Source of the DNA: an uncultured Enterobacteriaceae bacterium
GTDB taxonomy: Bacteria; Pseudomonadota; Gammaproteobacteria; Enterobacterales; Enterobacteriaceae
Assembly (NCBI GenBank): GCA_947631255.1
Contig: CANRKT010000004.1
Location: 1 to 64,000, forward strand
DNA length: 64,000 nucleotides
Direction: 5' to 3'
Under the pieces are notes generated by a model. That model did no database searches. It saw only the letters and a program-made list of their open reading frames with translations, and was not told the origin of the DNA. The translations under genes were made by a program, and so were the position numbers. Position 1 is the first letter of the stretch, and each line of letters opens with the position of its first letter. This document shows positions 19,288 to 29,251 of this stretch, piece by piece.

Positions 19288-19791
19288 TTAATGATACAAA
19301 CTAGATTGAATTCTTATCCCGCTTTGTGGTCTGTGGGCTGAAATATGTTGCGGTCTCATGATAAAACCCAGCGCATTACCTGATTCAGCAGCCACACTCA
19401 GCCGATGATGCTCTTCATCCGTCAGGTCTTCATTTAACCAGCTGATCACAACACTGTAATTTCCTGTCCGCAGCGCTTTTTCCATGGCATCTACAGTACA
19501 TGCTGCTGCGCACTGGCGGCTCTGCATCACTTTATTCAAAGGTAAGCCTGCGGCTTGTAACCATTGGCGACTGAGTTTTTGCCGAGGAGTTAACCAAAGC
19601 TGCCAGCGAGATTGATGACCTAACTGCCGAAGAAGGGGGAGTAAAATGCAATGGGTTACCCAAGGCTTATCTTCACGATAGACGATTTCACTGATTAAAC
19701 CATACATATCTACAGACGTTTGTGATTTTTCGGAAAAAGCTGATGTCGCTGTAGCAGAACTGAATGAAGTCGGGAAATCATATGAACGCAT
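19288..19791 (-). CDS. sulA: SOS cell-division inhibitor SulA
   Basis: SulA sequesters FtsZ and blocks septation during the SOS response. The 167-residue protein (169 in E. coli) has a variable N-terminus and conserved core: [58 protein letters not shown] and [10 protein letters not shown]. It ends in SLYH, the Lon-recognition tail. ATG at 19791 is followed upstream by a LexA box 24 bp away. Order ompA-sulA-sxy is conserved. Confidence 0.95.
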   Translation of the reverse strand: MRSYDFPTSFSSATATSAFSEKSQTSVDMYGLISEIVYREDKPWVTHCILLPLLRQLGHQSRWQLWLTPRQKLSRQWLQAAGLPLNKVMQSRQCAAACTVDAMEKALRTGNYSVVISWLNEDLTDEEHHRLSVAAESGNALGFIMRPQHISAHRPQSGIRIQSSLYH

Positions 19792-19814
19792 AATAGGGTC
19801 TCACTCTGCACCAT

Positions 19815-19834
19815 TACTGTATAGATGTACAGTA
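19815..19834 (-). promoter_or_regulatory. LexA (SOS) box of sulA
   Basis: TACTGTATAGATGTACAGTA matches the consensus TACTGTATATATATACAGTA except in the centre and has CTGT-N8-ACAG symmetry. Its position just before sulA supports LexA repression. Confidence 0.9.
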
Positions 19835-20031
19835 ATCCCGGTGAATGCAAAGATCAACCAAAATTTCGGGGTGCTTCTCAATTCTTTTATCCAAATCAAT
19901 CCAGCATCAAAATCTTGTGGCCGGGAGTTACAGCGTTACTTATTTTTTGTTGAAAGGACCGGTTATATTTTGATATTAGTGTGAAGGGTAGAATTAGGAT
20001 TATTTTACTTATTGATACATAAGGAGAATTA

Positions 20032-20646
20032 ATGAAAGAGCAAACGTATGCGAGAATCCGTGAGTCTCAGGAAAATCTCTCAACCTTGGGTGATATTGGT
20101 TATCGCCCATTGTTTGGCGGCTACAGCCTTTTTGTTGATGGAGTGATCTTTGCGATGGTTTCTGACGGTGAACTTTATCTGCGTGCGTGTGAACAATGTA
20201 CTGATTATTTTACGAAAAAATCAGCACCAGCATTGCAATATTTTAAACGCGGGCTTCCCATTCAGCTTAATTATTTTCGGGTCGATGACGAACTCTGGAG
20301 GGATACCAGTCATCTTATCGAACTTTCTTCCAGCGCGTTAAGAAATGCTCGCCGGGAAAAATCACAGCGTAAGTCTCTTAACCGTCTGAAGGATTTACCC
20401 AATATCAGCTTAAATCTAGAAATTATGCTGCGTGAAGCAGGGATTAATGACTCTGAAACACTCAAGCTTTTTGGCGCCAAGCGCTCATGGATAAGGTTAA
20501 AACATAATAAAAAAGTCGTTGGAGTAAAAGTGCTACTGGCACTTGCCGGGGCTATCAATGGGGTTCATGAAGCGGTATTACCGTCCAGTGTTCGTCTGGA
20601 ATTGATGGAGTGGTGGCGTCGCTATGAACAACGCCACTCTCGTTAG
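20032..20646 (+). CDS. sxy: Competence regulator Sxy (TfoX)
   Basis: Sxy/TfoX is the co-activator that directs CRP to CRP-S promoters of competence genes. The 204-residue protein has the TfoX N-terminal domain (residues 1-110, with YRPLFGGYSLFVDGVIFAMVSDGE-type core) and the C-terminal helix-hairpin-helix-like domain with RLKDLPNISLNLE and LFGAKRSWIRL. E. coli Sxy has 209 residues. ATG follows AAGGAG. Its stop overlaps the yccS stop by four bases on the opposite strand. The 240-bp sulA-sxy interval is AT-rich and holds the divergent promoters. Confidence 0.93.
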   Translation: MKEQTYARIRESQENLSTLGDIGYRPLFGGYSLFVDGVIFAMVSDGELYLRACEQCTDYFTKKSAPALQYFKRGLPIQLNYFRVDDELWRDTSHLIELSSSALRNARREKSQRKSLNRLKDLPNISLNLEIMLREAGINDSETLKLFGAKRSWIRLKHNKKVVGVKVLLALAGAINGVHEAVLPSSVRLELMEWWRRYEQRHSR

Positions 20647-22784
20647 TCTGATAACTGGGAAGCTTGCTGCTGTAGACGAGAAATTTCCGGTAACAGAGCG
20701 ACTAACAGTCCTATCTGCTGTAGTACAAGCGGTTCCTTTGTTTCCGGACGTGCATCGAGGTGTGAGACTCGAGTGGTAATATCATTCAGCCTTGTTTGCA
20801 AACGCTCATCGTTGGTTGGCAGGTGATGTAGGGCATCATCAACATAGCAAACCGCATCATCTAGCAGGTGTAAAATAGCCTCGTTAGTAAGTTGTTCACG
20901 ATGGGCACCCAGTGCTGAAATATAGCTACTCAGAGAGTGGTTCAGACATAATAAACGAAATGCAATCTCATGCAGTGCCGGGGTGACATGAGGCTCACTC
21001 GATATATTTGAAACAACTGATGCCAGCTCCGCACCTCTATTGTAGGCATCTCTTCTGGCAATACGATACTCAATGCGGTTATCTCGCCCTTGATGATATT
21101 GCTCAAGGATGGCATCAAGATAGCGACAGTTGGCGTCAAGTGTGCGTTTAATAACCAATGGCAGACGACGAAAACGCCAGTCTGGCCAGATAAAACTGAC
21201 CGCAGCCCAGGCAATACCGCAGCCCAGAATTGTGTCAAATATCCGTGGTAACGCGACTTCAAAACCTTGACCCAGAAGGTTAAAGCAGAGCAATACCAGC
21301 AGGGTAATAAACATCGTGGCGTGGGCATATTGAACATGACGGAAAGAGAAGAAAAGGACTCCGGTAATGACAATCAAGAGTAGCTGCCCTTCGAGTGACG
21401 GAACAAAGTATAATATCGGTAATCCTATCGCTACCCCCAATAGCGTGCCAATAATACGTAACGCCAGACGGTGGCGGGTGGCGTTGTAATTAGGCTGGCA
21501 GACAAACAGGCTGGTCAGCAGGATCCAGTAACCGTGCTGCATACCCGTTAATTGAATAAATGCATAACCGATACAAAGTACCACCGACATACGTACGGCA
21601 TGACGGAACAAGGCCGATTCCGGCGTAAAGTTCCGTGATAACCGTTGCCAGGTATCACCCAGGCCGGTCAGTCTGTCATCGGAAAGTCGGCTTTCCTTCT
21701 CACTACGCGGTTTTTCGAACGCTTGTTCGGACTCGATAGTAGCGAGTTGAGCATCAATTGCTCGAAGATTGGTCAGTAAGAATCCCAGTGCTTTGAATTC
21801 AGGCGACGCGCCATGGAGGGCCCTGACCTTATCTAATGCGGCATCAAGATGACTGAATACTCTCTCGAAGCGTGCATCATGCTGGTAAGGTGTATTCAAT
21901 AGTATGGAGTGGGATAACTGCTGACAAGCCCGAGACTGCAAGGTCAGCAAGCGTTGAAAACGGAACATGATATCGGTGTAGCGAAATTTATCACGTAGTT
22001 TTTGGTACTGAACATGAGATGAACTGGCGCGTTCATGAATGTCCTGTGCGACAAAATAATAGTGAAGTGTCCGACGTGTTCCTTTTTGTCCACGATCACC
22101 GCGCAGACGTGTCAGCAGCGATGTTTTTGTCTGTTCAAGGGTGGTCACTAGCTGACTGTTAGCGAGCGCCAGTTCAAATACCGGGGCCTGACTTTCTTGT
22201 TCTATATCGGGATCAAACAGTGCTGCTTTAATTTCCAGATAATGAGCCAGATTGTCATAACAGCGCGCCAGATTGTCCTGTAAGGGACGAATAGGGAAAA
22301 TCAGATGCCCGGCCAGTGTCAGGATATTGTACCAGACGGCACCGGCCAGTAATAAAACCGGCTGCTGATACCAGTGCGCATAAAGCGAGGTTCCCAGCAT
22401 GGTATAGATAGCAATTAGCAGGGCACCAAAGGCAATTGTTGCATAACGCTGGCCTAATCCTCCAAGCAGAATAAATCCGCTGGTGGAGATAAGTAATCCT
22501 AAAGCAAAGAACCAAGGATAAGGAAATAGCAGTTCAACAGAGGCCGAGGCAATAAAAAAACAAACCAGCGTAATGATTAAATTACGCAGACGTCCAGTGA
22601 GCCTGTCGTCAACATCAGCCAGCGCTGCGGCGACGACACCGAGAGTCAAAGGTATGGTTAGGCGTGCATCGCCTAACCACCAGGGGAGTACCGCAGTACC
22701 CGTGAGGGCAATCAAAATGCGCAGGTTATAAAGCCAGGCGCTACTCCATGTGTAACGCTGTAATAGCGGGGTCATAATCAGCAC
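20643..22784 (-). CDS. yccS: YccS/YhfK-family inner membrane protein YccS
   Basis: The 713-residue integral membrane protein has two clusters of membrane helices (about residues 15-160 and 385-520), each followed by a cytoplasmic domain. This matches the YccS/FUSC family, whose members resemble aromatic-acid efflux proteins. The conserved phrases RDNRIEYRIARRDAYNR and LLTSLFVCQPNYNATRHRL are seen. E. coli YccS has about 720 residues. The frame begins at a GTG 7 nt after GAGG; the ATG three codons later (MTPLLQRY) matches the E. coli start and is an alternative. It lies 9 bp behind yccF, suggesting one transcript. Its substrate is not established. Confidence 0.9.
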   Translation of the reverse strand: MLIMTPLLQRYTWSSAWLYNLRILIALTGTAVLPWWLGDARLTIPLTLGVVAAALADVDDRLTGRLRNLIITLVCFFIASASVELLFPYPWFFALGLLISTSGFILLGGLGQRYATIAFGALLIAIYTMLGTSLYAHWYQQPVLLLAGAVWYNILTLAGHLIFPIRPLQDNLARCYDNLAHYLEIKAALFDPDIEQESQAPVFELALANSQLVTTLEQTKTSLLTRLRGDRGQKGTRRTLHYYFVAQDIHERASSSHVQYQKLRDKFRYTDIMFRFQRLLTLQSRACQQLSHSILLNTPYQHDARFERVFSHLDAALDKVRALHGASPEFKALGFLLTNLRAIDAQLATIESEQAFEKPRSEKESRLSDDRLTGLGDTWQRLSRNFTPESALFRHAVRMSVVLCIGYAFIQLTGMQHGYWILLTSLFVCQPNYNATRHRLALRIIGTLLGVAIGLPILYFVPSLEGQLLLIVITGVLFFSFRHVQYAHATMFITLLVLLCFNLLGQGFEVALPRIFDTILGCGIAWAAVSFIWPDWRFRRLPLVIKRTLDANCRYLDAILEQYHQGRDNRIEYRIARRDAYNRGAELASVVSNISSEPHVTPALHEIAFRLLCLNHSLSSYISALGAHREQLTNEAILHLLDDAVCYVDDALHHLPTNDERLQTRLNDITTRVSHLDARPETKEPLVLQQIGLLVALLPEISRLQQQASQLSD

Positions 22785-22793
22785 AAAAAAGCC

Positions 22794-23240
22794 TCAGTAA
22801 AATCGATTCCGGGCGTTAGCAACACGTGCCGCCTGAGCCACTTCAACAGGAACGACGCGGCGTCCTACGGGCCAGACAGCAATGGCAGCAATTTTAAAGT
22901 TTGCCAGGCCAACTGGAATACCAATCAGAGAAATGCACTGCGTGATACCGACGCAAATATGCATAATGCACAGCCACCAGCCAAACAGAACGAACCACAC
23001 AATATTGAGCAAGGTACCGCCGGTATTCGCTATGGCATTTTTATCTTCTGGATACAGTTCATCAACATGCACGGCTTCGTTACCGTAAGGAATAAACGAC
23101 AGTTTGGTGATTTCCCAGCAAGAACGCGTAAGAGGTAAAGTGATAATCAGTAGCATGCTGATCAGAGTGGCAAATAACCATCCCAACGTAGTTGCAAAAC
23201 CACCCAGTACAAAATTCAATACATTCAGAATAGTACGCAT
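22794..23240 (-). CDS. yccF: Inner membrane protein YccF (DUF307)
   Basis: The 148-residue protein contains two copies of the YccF domain, each a hydrophobic hairpin (MRTILNVLNFVLGGFATTLG... and TGGTLLNIVWFVLFGWWLCI...), giving about four membrane segments. Length equals E. coli YccF (148). It precedes yccS closely in the same direction. Function is unknown. The ATG at 23240 is preceded by AGGGAG. Confidence 0.93.
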   Translation of the reverse strand: MRTILNVLNFVLGGFATTLGWLFATLISMLLIITLPLTRSCWEITKLSFIPYGNEAVHVDELYPEDKNAIANTGGTLLNIVWFVLFGWWLCIMHICVGITQCISLIGIPVGLANFKIAAIAVWPVGRRVVPVEVAQAARVANARNRFY

Positions 23241-23266
23241 AATTACTCCCTGTTGATATAACGAAA

Positions 23267-23328
23267 CATGTCATACTTCAAGCTGCCGACGCCTGGCTTG
23301 TCTGCGACTTGAATGGTTCATGGCATAC
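23267..23328. repeat. Partial copy of an interspersed inverted-repeat element
   Basis: CATGTCATACTTCAAGCTGC on the left and GCGACTTGAATGGTTCATGG on the right form imperfect inverted arms. They resemble the arms of the larger element at 26093-26220 and the widespread enterobacterial motif GTCATACTTCAAGTTGC. It lies between the divergent yccF and helD. Confidence 0.5.
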
Positions 23329-23423
23329 AACACAATAATAGTAACGCGTTTTTACCCTGGAGCGTTACCTCATCAGTCGTTAAACTGAGTGAGGGCCTCC
23401 CATTCTTCAGGATAAGATACATC

Positions 23424-25478
23424 ATGGAACTTAGAGCAACCTCCCTGGGTAAACACTTAGCACAACACCCTTACAATCGGGTGAAATTGTTACCAGCGGG
23501 AGTTGAAGTCAAAGGTGATAATCATGAATATCTAATACCTTTCAATCAGTTAATTAAAATAAACTGTAAGCGAGGTTTAGTCTGGGGAGAGCTGGAATTT
23601 GTCCTGCCAGATAACCAGGTCGTTCGTTTGCACGGTACGGAATGGCAGGCAACACGACGATTTTTTACTCATCTCAATCATGTCTGGCAAAGCTGGAGTG
23701 AAGAGATGAGTCATGTTGCCGCTGAGGTGCTTAGCGAACAACAGGAGAATATCCAACGGCTGAGCCGCCAGGAAAAATGGCTTAAACATCGTGACCTGTT
23801 GACGTTACAGCAGGGAGTTCGCCAGGCATTTGCAGCCATGCCACTTCCCATTGTTCGCCTGAATGAATTTGCTCAGTGCCGCGAGGCCTTACATCGCTGC
23901 CAGCAGATACTGGAGCAAGGCGATACGTTTCGTCAGCAATTTAATGAGTATTATACTCGTCATATGCTTGAGAAGTATGCGGAGTTTTTTGAACATATAG
24001 AAAGTTCCCCGTTAAACCCAGCCCAGGCACAAGCTGTTGTGAACGATGAAGATTCATTACTGGTGCTTGCGGGAGCTGGAAGTGGCAAAACATCAGTACT
24101 GGTTGCTCGGGTTGGCTGGCTTTTACAGCGCTCAGAGGTCGCTGAAGAGCAGATTTTAATGCTGGCGTTCGGACGCAAGGCGGCTCTGGAAATGGAGCAA
24201 CGACTGGCTGCCAGGCTAGGCACGGATTCTCTGAGCGTAAAAACTTTCCATGCACTTGCTTTACATATCATTGCTGAGGGAAGTAAAAAAGTTCCGCAGA
24301 TCAGTGAACTGGAAAGTAATACTGCCGCACGTCAGCAACTGTTAATTGACTGCTGGCAGCAGCAGTGCCGTGAAAAAAAAGCGATGGCAAAAGGCTGGCG
24401 TCAATGGCTGGAAGTGGAACTGAATTGGACCATACCGGAAGGAGAGTACTGGCAGGATGAAAAGTTAATCACACGTCTGGCGGGAAAACTGGATAGCTGG
24501 CTGTCGCTGATACGGATGCAAGGGGGTTCGCAAAGCGAGATGATAGCCAGTGCCAGTGAAGAGCTGCAACCGCGTTTTACCCGTGGTATTAAGTTGATGG
24601 CACCGTTACTCAAATGCTGGAAAACGACCCTGAGAAGCGCAGGTGAGATTGACTTTTCTGGTCTGATTCACCAGGCACTAAATGTGCTGGAGAAAGGTCG
24701 ATTTGTCAGCCCGTGGAAGCATATTCTGGTGGATGAGTTTCAGGATATCTCTCCGCAACGCGCAGAGTTACTGAGGGCATTACGTCAACAAAATAGCCAT
24801 ACTTCACTGTATGCCGTCGGAGATGACTGGCAGGCTATTTATCGATTTGCCGGAGCGAAAACTGCACTGACAAGTGAGTTCAGCCAGCATTTTAATGCCG
24901 GTGAAAGCTGTATGCTGGACACGACCTACCGCTTTAATAATCGCATTAGTGAGATTGCAAACCAGTGGGTACAACAGAATCCCTGGCAACAAAAGAAAGT
25001 GCTCAATAGTCTGGCCAAAGGGAATAAACAGTCTGTCAATTTGCTGGTGGATGACAAACTGGAAAGCCTGCTGGATAAACTGAGTGGTTATGCGTTACCG
25101 GAACAGCGTATTCTGATCCTTGCACGCTATCAATTCTTACGACCTGCCTGTCTGAATAATGCAACGACTCGCTGGCCGAAACTCAATATTGACTTTATGA
25201 CTATCCATGCCAGTAAAGGGCAGGAAGCAGATTACGTGATTGTTCTTGGTTTACAGGCCGGGAAAGAAGGGTTTCCGGCTGAGGCGAGAGAGTCTATTTT
25301 TGAGCAAGTGCTATTACCTCAACCAGAGGATTTTCCGGATGCGGAAGAGCGTCGTTTACTTTATGTCGCTTTAACCCGGGCACGCCATCGTGTCTGGTTA
25401 TTGTTCAGTAAACAACACCCCTCCTCGTTTGTTGAGGGATTAAAGCGACTTGGCGTGCCGGTACTCAATCGTCCTTGA
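23424..25478 (+). CDS. helD: DNA helicase IV (HelD)
   Basis: HelD is a superfamily 1 (UvrD/Rep-like) 3'-5' DNA helicase. The 684 residues equal E. coli helicase IV. Motifs: Walker A GAGSGKT at residues 217-223, motif II VDEFQDIS, motif III VGDDWQAIYRFAGA, motif IV region TTYRFNNRI, motif V IHASKGQEADYVIVLG and motif VI YVALTRARHRVW. The N-terminal 190 residues are the HelD-specific domain. The start MELRATSLGKHLAQHP at 23424 matches E. coli; earlier in-frame codons lie in the upstream repeat. Confidence 0.97.
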   Translation: MELRATSLGKHLAQHPYNRVKLLPAGVEVKGDNHEYLIPFNQLIKINCKRGLVWGELEFVLPDNQVVRLHGTEWQATRRFFTHLNHVWQSWSEEMSHVAAEVLSEQQENIQRLSRQEKWLKHRDLLTLQQGVRQAFAAMPLPIVRLNEFAQCREALHRCQQILEQGDTFRQQFNEYYTRHMLEKYAEFFEHIESSPLNPAQAQAVVNDEDSLLVLAGAGSGKTSVLVARVGWLLQRSEVAEEQILMLAFGRKAALEMEQRLAARLGTDSLSVKTFHALALHIIAEGSKKVPQISELESNTAARQQLLIDCWQQQCREKKAMAKGWRQWLEVELNWTIPEGEYWQDEKLITRLAGKLDSWLSLIRMQGGSQSEMIASASEELQPRFTRGIKLMAPLLKCWKTTLRSAGEIDFSGLIHQALNVLEKGRFVSPWKHILVDEFQDISPQRAELLRALRQQNSHTSLYAVGDDWQAIYRFAGAKTALTSEFSQHFNAGESCMLDTTYRFNNRISEIANQWVQQNPWQQKKVLNSLAKGNKQSVNLLVDDKLESLLDKLSGYALPEQRILILARYQFLRPACLNNATTRWPKLNIDFMTIHASKGQEADYVIVLGLQAGKEGFPAEARESIFEQVLLPQPEDFPDAEERRLLYVALTRARHRVWLLFSKQHPSSFVEGLKRLGVPVLNRP

Positions 25479-25481
25479 AGA

Positions 25482-25937
25482 TTACAGGCGGTCAGCCAGA
25501 TAACGCTGATAGTCTGGGATCTGAACTTCTACCGGATGATTAAAACCCGGTGAGTGGATGATAAAGTCAGCTGTCGACAGGTTAGTGGCAACCGGGATAT
25601 TCCAGACGGTTGCCAGACGCAGTAACGCTTTGACATCAGGATCATGCGGCACGGCATTCAGTGGGTCCCAGAAGAAAATCAGAACATCAATTTTACCTTC
25701 AGCAATCATGGCGCCAACCTGCTGATCGCCCCCCATCGGGCCACTCATCATCGCATTGATTTCGAGACCTGATGCGCGTTGAATCATATTACCCGTCGTG
25801 CCAGTGGCATACAGAGTATGATTTTCCAGTACTGATTTATGACGTTCTACCCAGGCCAATAGCGCACTTTTACAGTGATCATGGGCAACCAAGGCAACAT
25901 GTTTTTTTTCTGAAAGAGTACGAGTGGTCAGATGCAT
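25482..25937 (-). CDS. mgsA: Methylglyoxal synthase
   Basis: MgsA converts dihydroxyacetone phosphate to methylglyoxal and phosphate, a bypass of lower glycolysis under phosphate limitation. The 151-residue protein (152 in E. coli) shows [10 protein letters not shown], the phosphate-binding [10 protein letters not shown], the catalytic Asp in [13 protein letters not shown] and [15 protein letters not shown]. It converges with helD with only 3 bp between the stop codons. Confidence 0.97.
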   Translation of the reverse strand: MHLTTRTLSEKKHVALVAHDHCKSALLAWVERHKSVLENHTLYATGTTGNMIQRASGLEINAMMSGPMGGDQQVGAMIAEGKIDVLIFFWDPLNAVPHDPDVKALLRLATVWNIPVATNLSTADFIIHSPGFNHPVEVQIPDYQRYLADRL

Positions 25938-26242
25938 GATTTTTTCCTGATTGATGTGAATATTGAATAGATTACTGGAAGAGATTGATGCTGCAAGAGG
26001 AAAAAATTAAAAAAGCGGCCTGAAGTGTATGATATACACCAAATAACTCCAGTGACCTGTCGCTACTGAGTGAAGATTAACCAACAGAGGGTGTATATCC
26101 TCAATAATTCGAGTGGCTTGCAGGCGCAAAGCTCAGACCGTCATGAGCATAGACACAGGATATGATCCGGCTGCCTGAAGGCTGGCAACACCCAAGCAAC
26201 TTGAAGTATGACGGGTATATTTCGCCATTTAAAGGAGACATG
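25938..26242. other. mgsA-yccU intergenic region lacking yccT
   Basis: In E. coli yccT occupies this interval. Here I find no trace of it, only a short dyad (GTATGATATAC near 26026) and an imperfect palindromic repeat. Confidence 0.5.
26093..26220. repeat. Imperfect palindromic interspersed element (MITE/ERIC-like)
   Basis: The left arm (TATATCCTCAATAATTCGAG, then TGGCTTGC) is an imperfect reverse complement of the right arm (GCAACTTGAAGTATGACGGG then TATA). About 75 bp separate them. The arm sequence resembles intergenic repeats common in Serratia, Yersinia and Pectobacterium-type genomes. It ends just before the yccU ribosome binding site. Confidence 0.6.
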
Positions 26243-26656
26243 ATGAGTAACTTGAGCATTGAAGAGATCCTGCGTACGACACGCACCATTGCTTTGGTCG
26301 GTGCCAGCGAGAAAACCAATCGTCCTTCCTACGAAGTTATGAACTATTTACTCCAGCAGGGATACGAGGTGATCCCTGTTTCACCAAAACTTGCCGGGCA
26401 GACCCTATCAGGACAGCAGGTTTATGCGACCCTTGCTGATATCCCGCAGAAAGTCGATATGGTTGAGGTTTTCCGTAACTCTGAGGCCGCCCTGGATGTG
26501 GCGCAAGAGGCCATTGCGATTGAGGCGAAAACCCTGTGGCTGCAAATTGGTGTGATTAATGAACAGGCGGCGAAACTGGCTAAAGAGGCAGGGCTGAATG
26601 TGGTGATGGATCGCTGTCCGGCGATAGAAATACCGTGTCTAGGATTAGCTAAATAA
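26243..26656 (+). CDS. yccU: CoA-binding protein YccU
   Basis: The 137-residue protein (same length as E. coli) is a single Rossmann CoA-binding domain: [20 protein letters not shown] at the nucleotide loop, then [20 protein letters not shown] and [16 protein letters not shown]. Function is not known; the domain resembles the N-terminus of acyl-CoA synthetases (ADP-forming). Two adjacent ATGs follow AAAGGAG; the second (26243) has better spacing and matches the E. coli length. Confidence 0.93.
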   Translation: MSNLSIEEILRTTRTIALVGASEKTNRPSYEVMNYLLQQGYEVIPVSPKLAGQTLSGQQVYATLADIPQKVDMVEVFRNSEAALDVAQEAIAIEAKTLWLQIGVINEQAAKLAKEAGLNVVMDRCPAIEIPCLGLAK

Positions 26657-26702
26657 CCACCATATTTTGTTGTGAAAGGTCGTTATCAGAGCTGATTGAT
26701 GC

Positions 26703-26732
26703 AGAGATTCAGGTCCACTGACCTGAATCTCT
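26703..26732. terminator. Hairpin between convergent yccU and hspQ
   Basis: AGAGATTCAGGTC and GACCTGAATCTCT form a perfect 13-bp stem with loop CACT. T-runs are poor, but the position between convergent genes suggests a shared terminator. Confidence 0.55.
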
Positions 26733-26751
26733 TACTGCTGGGGGATAATCT

Positions 26752-27069
26752 TCAGTTACGCAGGCAGGGGGTTTGTAGCCTTTTACGTATTGATGCTGCC
26801 AGCTCGTCTAGCGATGTGTGTTCAGGATGTTCCTGCTCACCTTCACCACTGAGTTGCGCTTCAGCGAGATAAGTATGCACAGCCATCCCGTCATCATTTT
26901 CCATAACAACATGATACCAAGGGGCGTTTCGCAGCGAACTGTTTATTGCCAGATAGTCTTCATGGGTTTCACTCAGCGCATATTCTGGGTCGATATCGAC
27001 CACGACCCCTAAATAGCCCAGTAAAGCATGTCTTACCTGCTGACCAATGCCAAATTTAGTGGCAATCAT
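26752..27069 (-). CDS. hspQ: Heat shock protein HspQ
   Basis: HspQ is a small heat-shock protein that binds hemimethylated oriC DNA and acts as a specificity-enhancing factor for Lon. The 105 residues equal E. coli HspQ. The block [24 protein letters not shown] and [13 protein letters not shown] are invariant features. I start at the ATG at 27069 with GGAGGTGAAA upstream, rather than an upstream in-frame ATG. A heat-shock promoter is expected but not confirmed. Confidence 0.95.
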   Translation of the reverse strand: MIATKFGIGQQVRHALLGYLGVVVDIDPEYALSETHEDYLAINSSLRNAPWYHVVMENDDGMAVHTYLAEAQLSGEGEQEHPEHTSLDELAASIRKRLQTPCLRN

Positions 27070-27128
27070 TTTCACCTCCAGCAACATCACATTGTTATAG
27101 ATGTATGGGATCCTTTCCATTTTTCAAG

Positions 27129-28340
27129 TCAGATAACGCGACAAGCAAATCCTTTCAGATACAGCCCTTCGGGATAGCTTGCAATAACCGGATGGTCGGC
27201 AGCCTGACGGAACTGTTCAATGAATTGTAATTCCCGCCCAGCATCAAGCGCGGCATCAGCAATGATTTTTTGGAATAAGTCTGTCGTCATTAATCCTGAA
27301 CACGAGAAGGTCATCAAAATACCGCCCGGGTTCAGAAGCTGACATGCTAGCATATTGATATCTTTATACCCACGGCAGGCACCCGACAACTGATTTTTGT
27401 TTTCAACAAATTTCGGTGGATCCATGATGATAACGTCAAATTTTTCGCCGCTATCACGGTACTTGCGTAATAATTTGAAGACATCATCACGTAAAAATTC
27501 AGCTTTGCTGAGATCAAGCTGGTTAAGCTCGACATTTTGTCTGGCGATATCCAGTGCTTCTTGTGACGTATCGACGCTGACAACCTGGCGACAATTACCC
27601 ATTAACGCCGAGACAGCAAAGCCACCGGTATAAGAAAAACAGTTCAGTACGCGTTTATTTTCGACATAGCCTCGGGTGGCAAAGCGGCTGTCACGCTGAT
27701 CAAGGTAGTAGCCCGTTTTATGCCCCTGTTGAATACCAACCAGCAGTTTCATACCATGCTCTTCTATTGCTAACAGAGCAGGTGGAAGCTCACCACTGAT
27801 GGGACCTTGTGTCAGTGGTAGACCCTCTTTTTTCCGTACTGCCACGTCAGATCTTTCATAAATAGAGCATTCTGGATACAGTTTCTGTAGCGCTTCAACC
27901 AATAATGGACGCTGATAGTCCGCCCCAGCAGAAAGCAGTTGTAATACCAGAAAATGAGAAAAGCGATCGATAGTCACGCCTGGTAGCCCGTCAGACTCGC
28001 CTGCTATTAAACGGTAACTGTCTAAACCATCACGTGCAGCAAGCCAGTCGCGCCAAAGTTGTGCTTGTTCCAGGCGACGGATGAAGAAATCCGTATCAAT
28101 TTTTTCGTTACGGTCAAAGCTCCAGACACGTGCACAAATTTGCGACGCGGGAGAGTAGGCTGCCCGAGCGAGCCATTTCCCGTGGGCATCGACAATATCA
28201 ATGGTTTCACCTAAATTGACTTTGCCTTCAATACGGGCTACTGCACCTGAGAAGACCCAAGGGTGGCGACGCAACAATGATTTTTCGCGTCCTTTGGCTA
28301 ACACTAAACGGGGATAATGATTCACAGTCGACTCAGTCAT
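27129..28340 (-). CDS. rlmI: 23S rRNA m5C1962 methyltransferase RlmI
   Basis: RlmI methylates C1962 of 23S rRNA using S-adenosylmethionine. The 403-residue protein (396 in E. coli) has an N-terminal PUA domain ([20 protein letters not shown]), a central EEHGMKLLV region and a Rossmann methyltransferase with [27 protein letters not shown] and the catalytic cysteine in TFSCSGLM. The N-terminus is seven residues longer than in E. coli; ATG follows AGAGG. Divergent to yccX. Confidence 0.96.
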   Translation of the reverse strand: MTESTVNHYPRLVLAKGREKSLLRRHPWVFSGAVARIEGKVNLGETIDIVDAHGKWLARAAYSPASQICARVWSFDRNEKIDTDFFIRRLEQAQLWRDWLAARDGLDSYRLIAGESDGLPGVTIDRFSHFLVLQLLSAGADYQRPLLVEALQKLYPECSIYERSDVAVRKKEGLPLTQGPISGELPPALLAIEEHGMKLLVGIQQGHKTGYYLDQRDSRFATRGYVENKRVLNCFSYTGGFAVSALMGNCRQVVSVDTSQEALDIARQNVELNQLDLSKAEFLRDDVFKLLRKYRDSGEKFDVIIMDPPKFVENKNQLSGACRGYKDINMLACQLLNPGGILMTFSCSGLMTTDLFQKIIADAALDAGRELQFIEQFRQAADHPVIASYPEGLYLKGFACRVI

Positions 28341-28497
28341 GCGGAGAAACCTCTGACAAACAGGGATGCGGGCTGGATAATAAACCAGCCTGTGCTATTA
28401 AAATAAAATGGCGCGTAGGTTAGCACACCTGCCCAAGGCAAGCATTAAACAGCGTGGGATAACCGCTATCACCGATGAATCATGTGGAGACTATGCC

Positions 28498-28788
28498 ATG
28501 ACAGGATCTCAGCAGCAATGTGTCAAACATAGAGTATATGGCAGAGTGCAGGGCGTAGGGTTTCGTTACAGCGTTTGGCGCGAGGCACAACAACTGGCTT
28601 TAACCGGCTATGCGCGCAACCTTGATGATGGCAGTGTGGAAGTCCTCGCTTGTGGCTCTCAAGAGCAGCTTGAGAAGTTACTCAACTGGTTGAATGCCGG
28701 AGGACCACGGGGTGCAAGGGTTGATAATATCTTTTCAGCCGTTTATCAACCCGAACAGCGCTGGACGGAGTTTAAGGTTCGCTATTAA
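28498..28788 (+). CDS. yccX: Acylphosphatase YccX
   Basis: The 96-residue enzyme hydrolyses acyl phosphates. The catalytic loop is [15 protein letters not shown] (Arg in VQGVGFR) and the catalytic Asn is in [13 protein letters not shown]. The start is set at the ATG at 28498, giving near-family length (92 in E. coli); GGAG lies about 10 nt upstream. Its stop overlaps the stop of convergent tusE by 4 bp. Confidence 0.93.
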   Translation: MTGSQQQCVKHRVYGRVQGVGFRYSVWREAQQLALTGYARNLDDGSVEVLACGSQEQLEKLLNWLNAGGPRGARVDNIFSAVYQPEQRWTEFKVRY

Positions 28789-29114
28789 ATACATTTCACG
28801 GGTTTTGGCAAACCGGCAAGTTTGGTTGCCTGTTTGGCCGGACCTTTAGGGAACAGACGATAGAGATAGCGGCTATTGCCTTTTTCCTCACCAAATTTAT
28901 TGGCCATGGCTTTAACCAGCATACGAATAGCAGGGGAGGTATTAAACTCCAGATAAAAGTTACGCACAAAATGCACCACTTCCCAATGTTCTGGGGTCAG
29001 CGTTATCTCTTCTTGCGCTGCTATTGCTTCTGCTAAAGCTTCGTTCCACTGCTCGCTGTGCTTCAGATAACCATCGGCATCGGTGGCAATTTCCTGCCCT
29101 TCAAAAATCAGCAT
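28785..29114 (-). CDS. tusE: Sulfurtransferase TusE
   Basis: TusE accepts sulfur from TusBCD and hands it to MnmA for 2-thiouridine formation at tRNA position 34. The 109 residues equal E. coli TusE. The DsrC-like fold carries the acceptor cysteine as the penultimate residue in GLPKPVKCI. Conserved blocks [19 protein letters not shown] and [18 protein letters not shown] are present. Confidence 0.97.
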   Translation of the reverse strand: MLIFEGQEIATDADGYLKHSEQWNEALAEAIAAQEEITLTPEHWEVVHFVRNFYLEFNTSPAIRMLVKAMANKFGEEKGNSRYLYRLFPKGPAKQATKLAGLPKPVKCI

Positions 29115-29251
29115 AATGACTCGGTATTTTAATGAAAACCTCAGCAGTGTAGCAAATTTTAGGTGCCATAAAAAACTGCACCTTACTCAGCTGCCTGGGG
29201 CAACGTTTGGGGTGCAGTCTGGTCAGGCTTATCAGCAAGTGCTGTTAGCGA

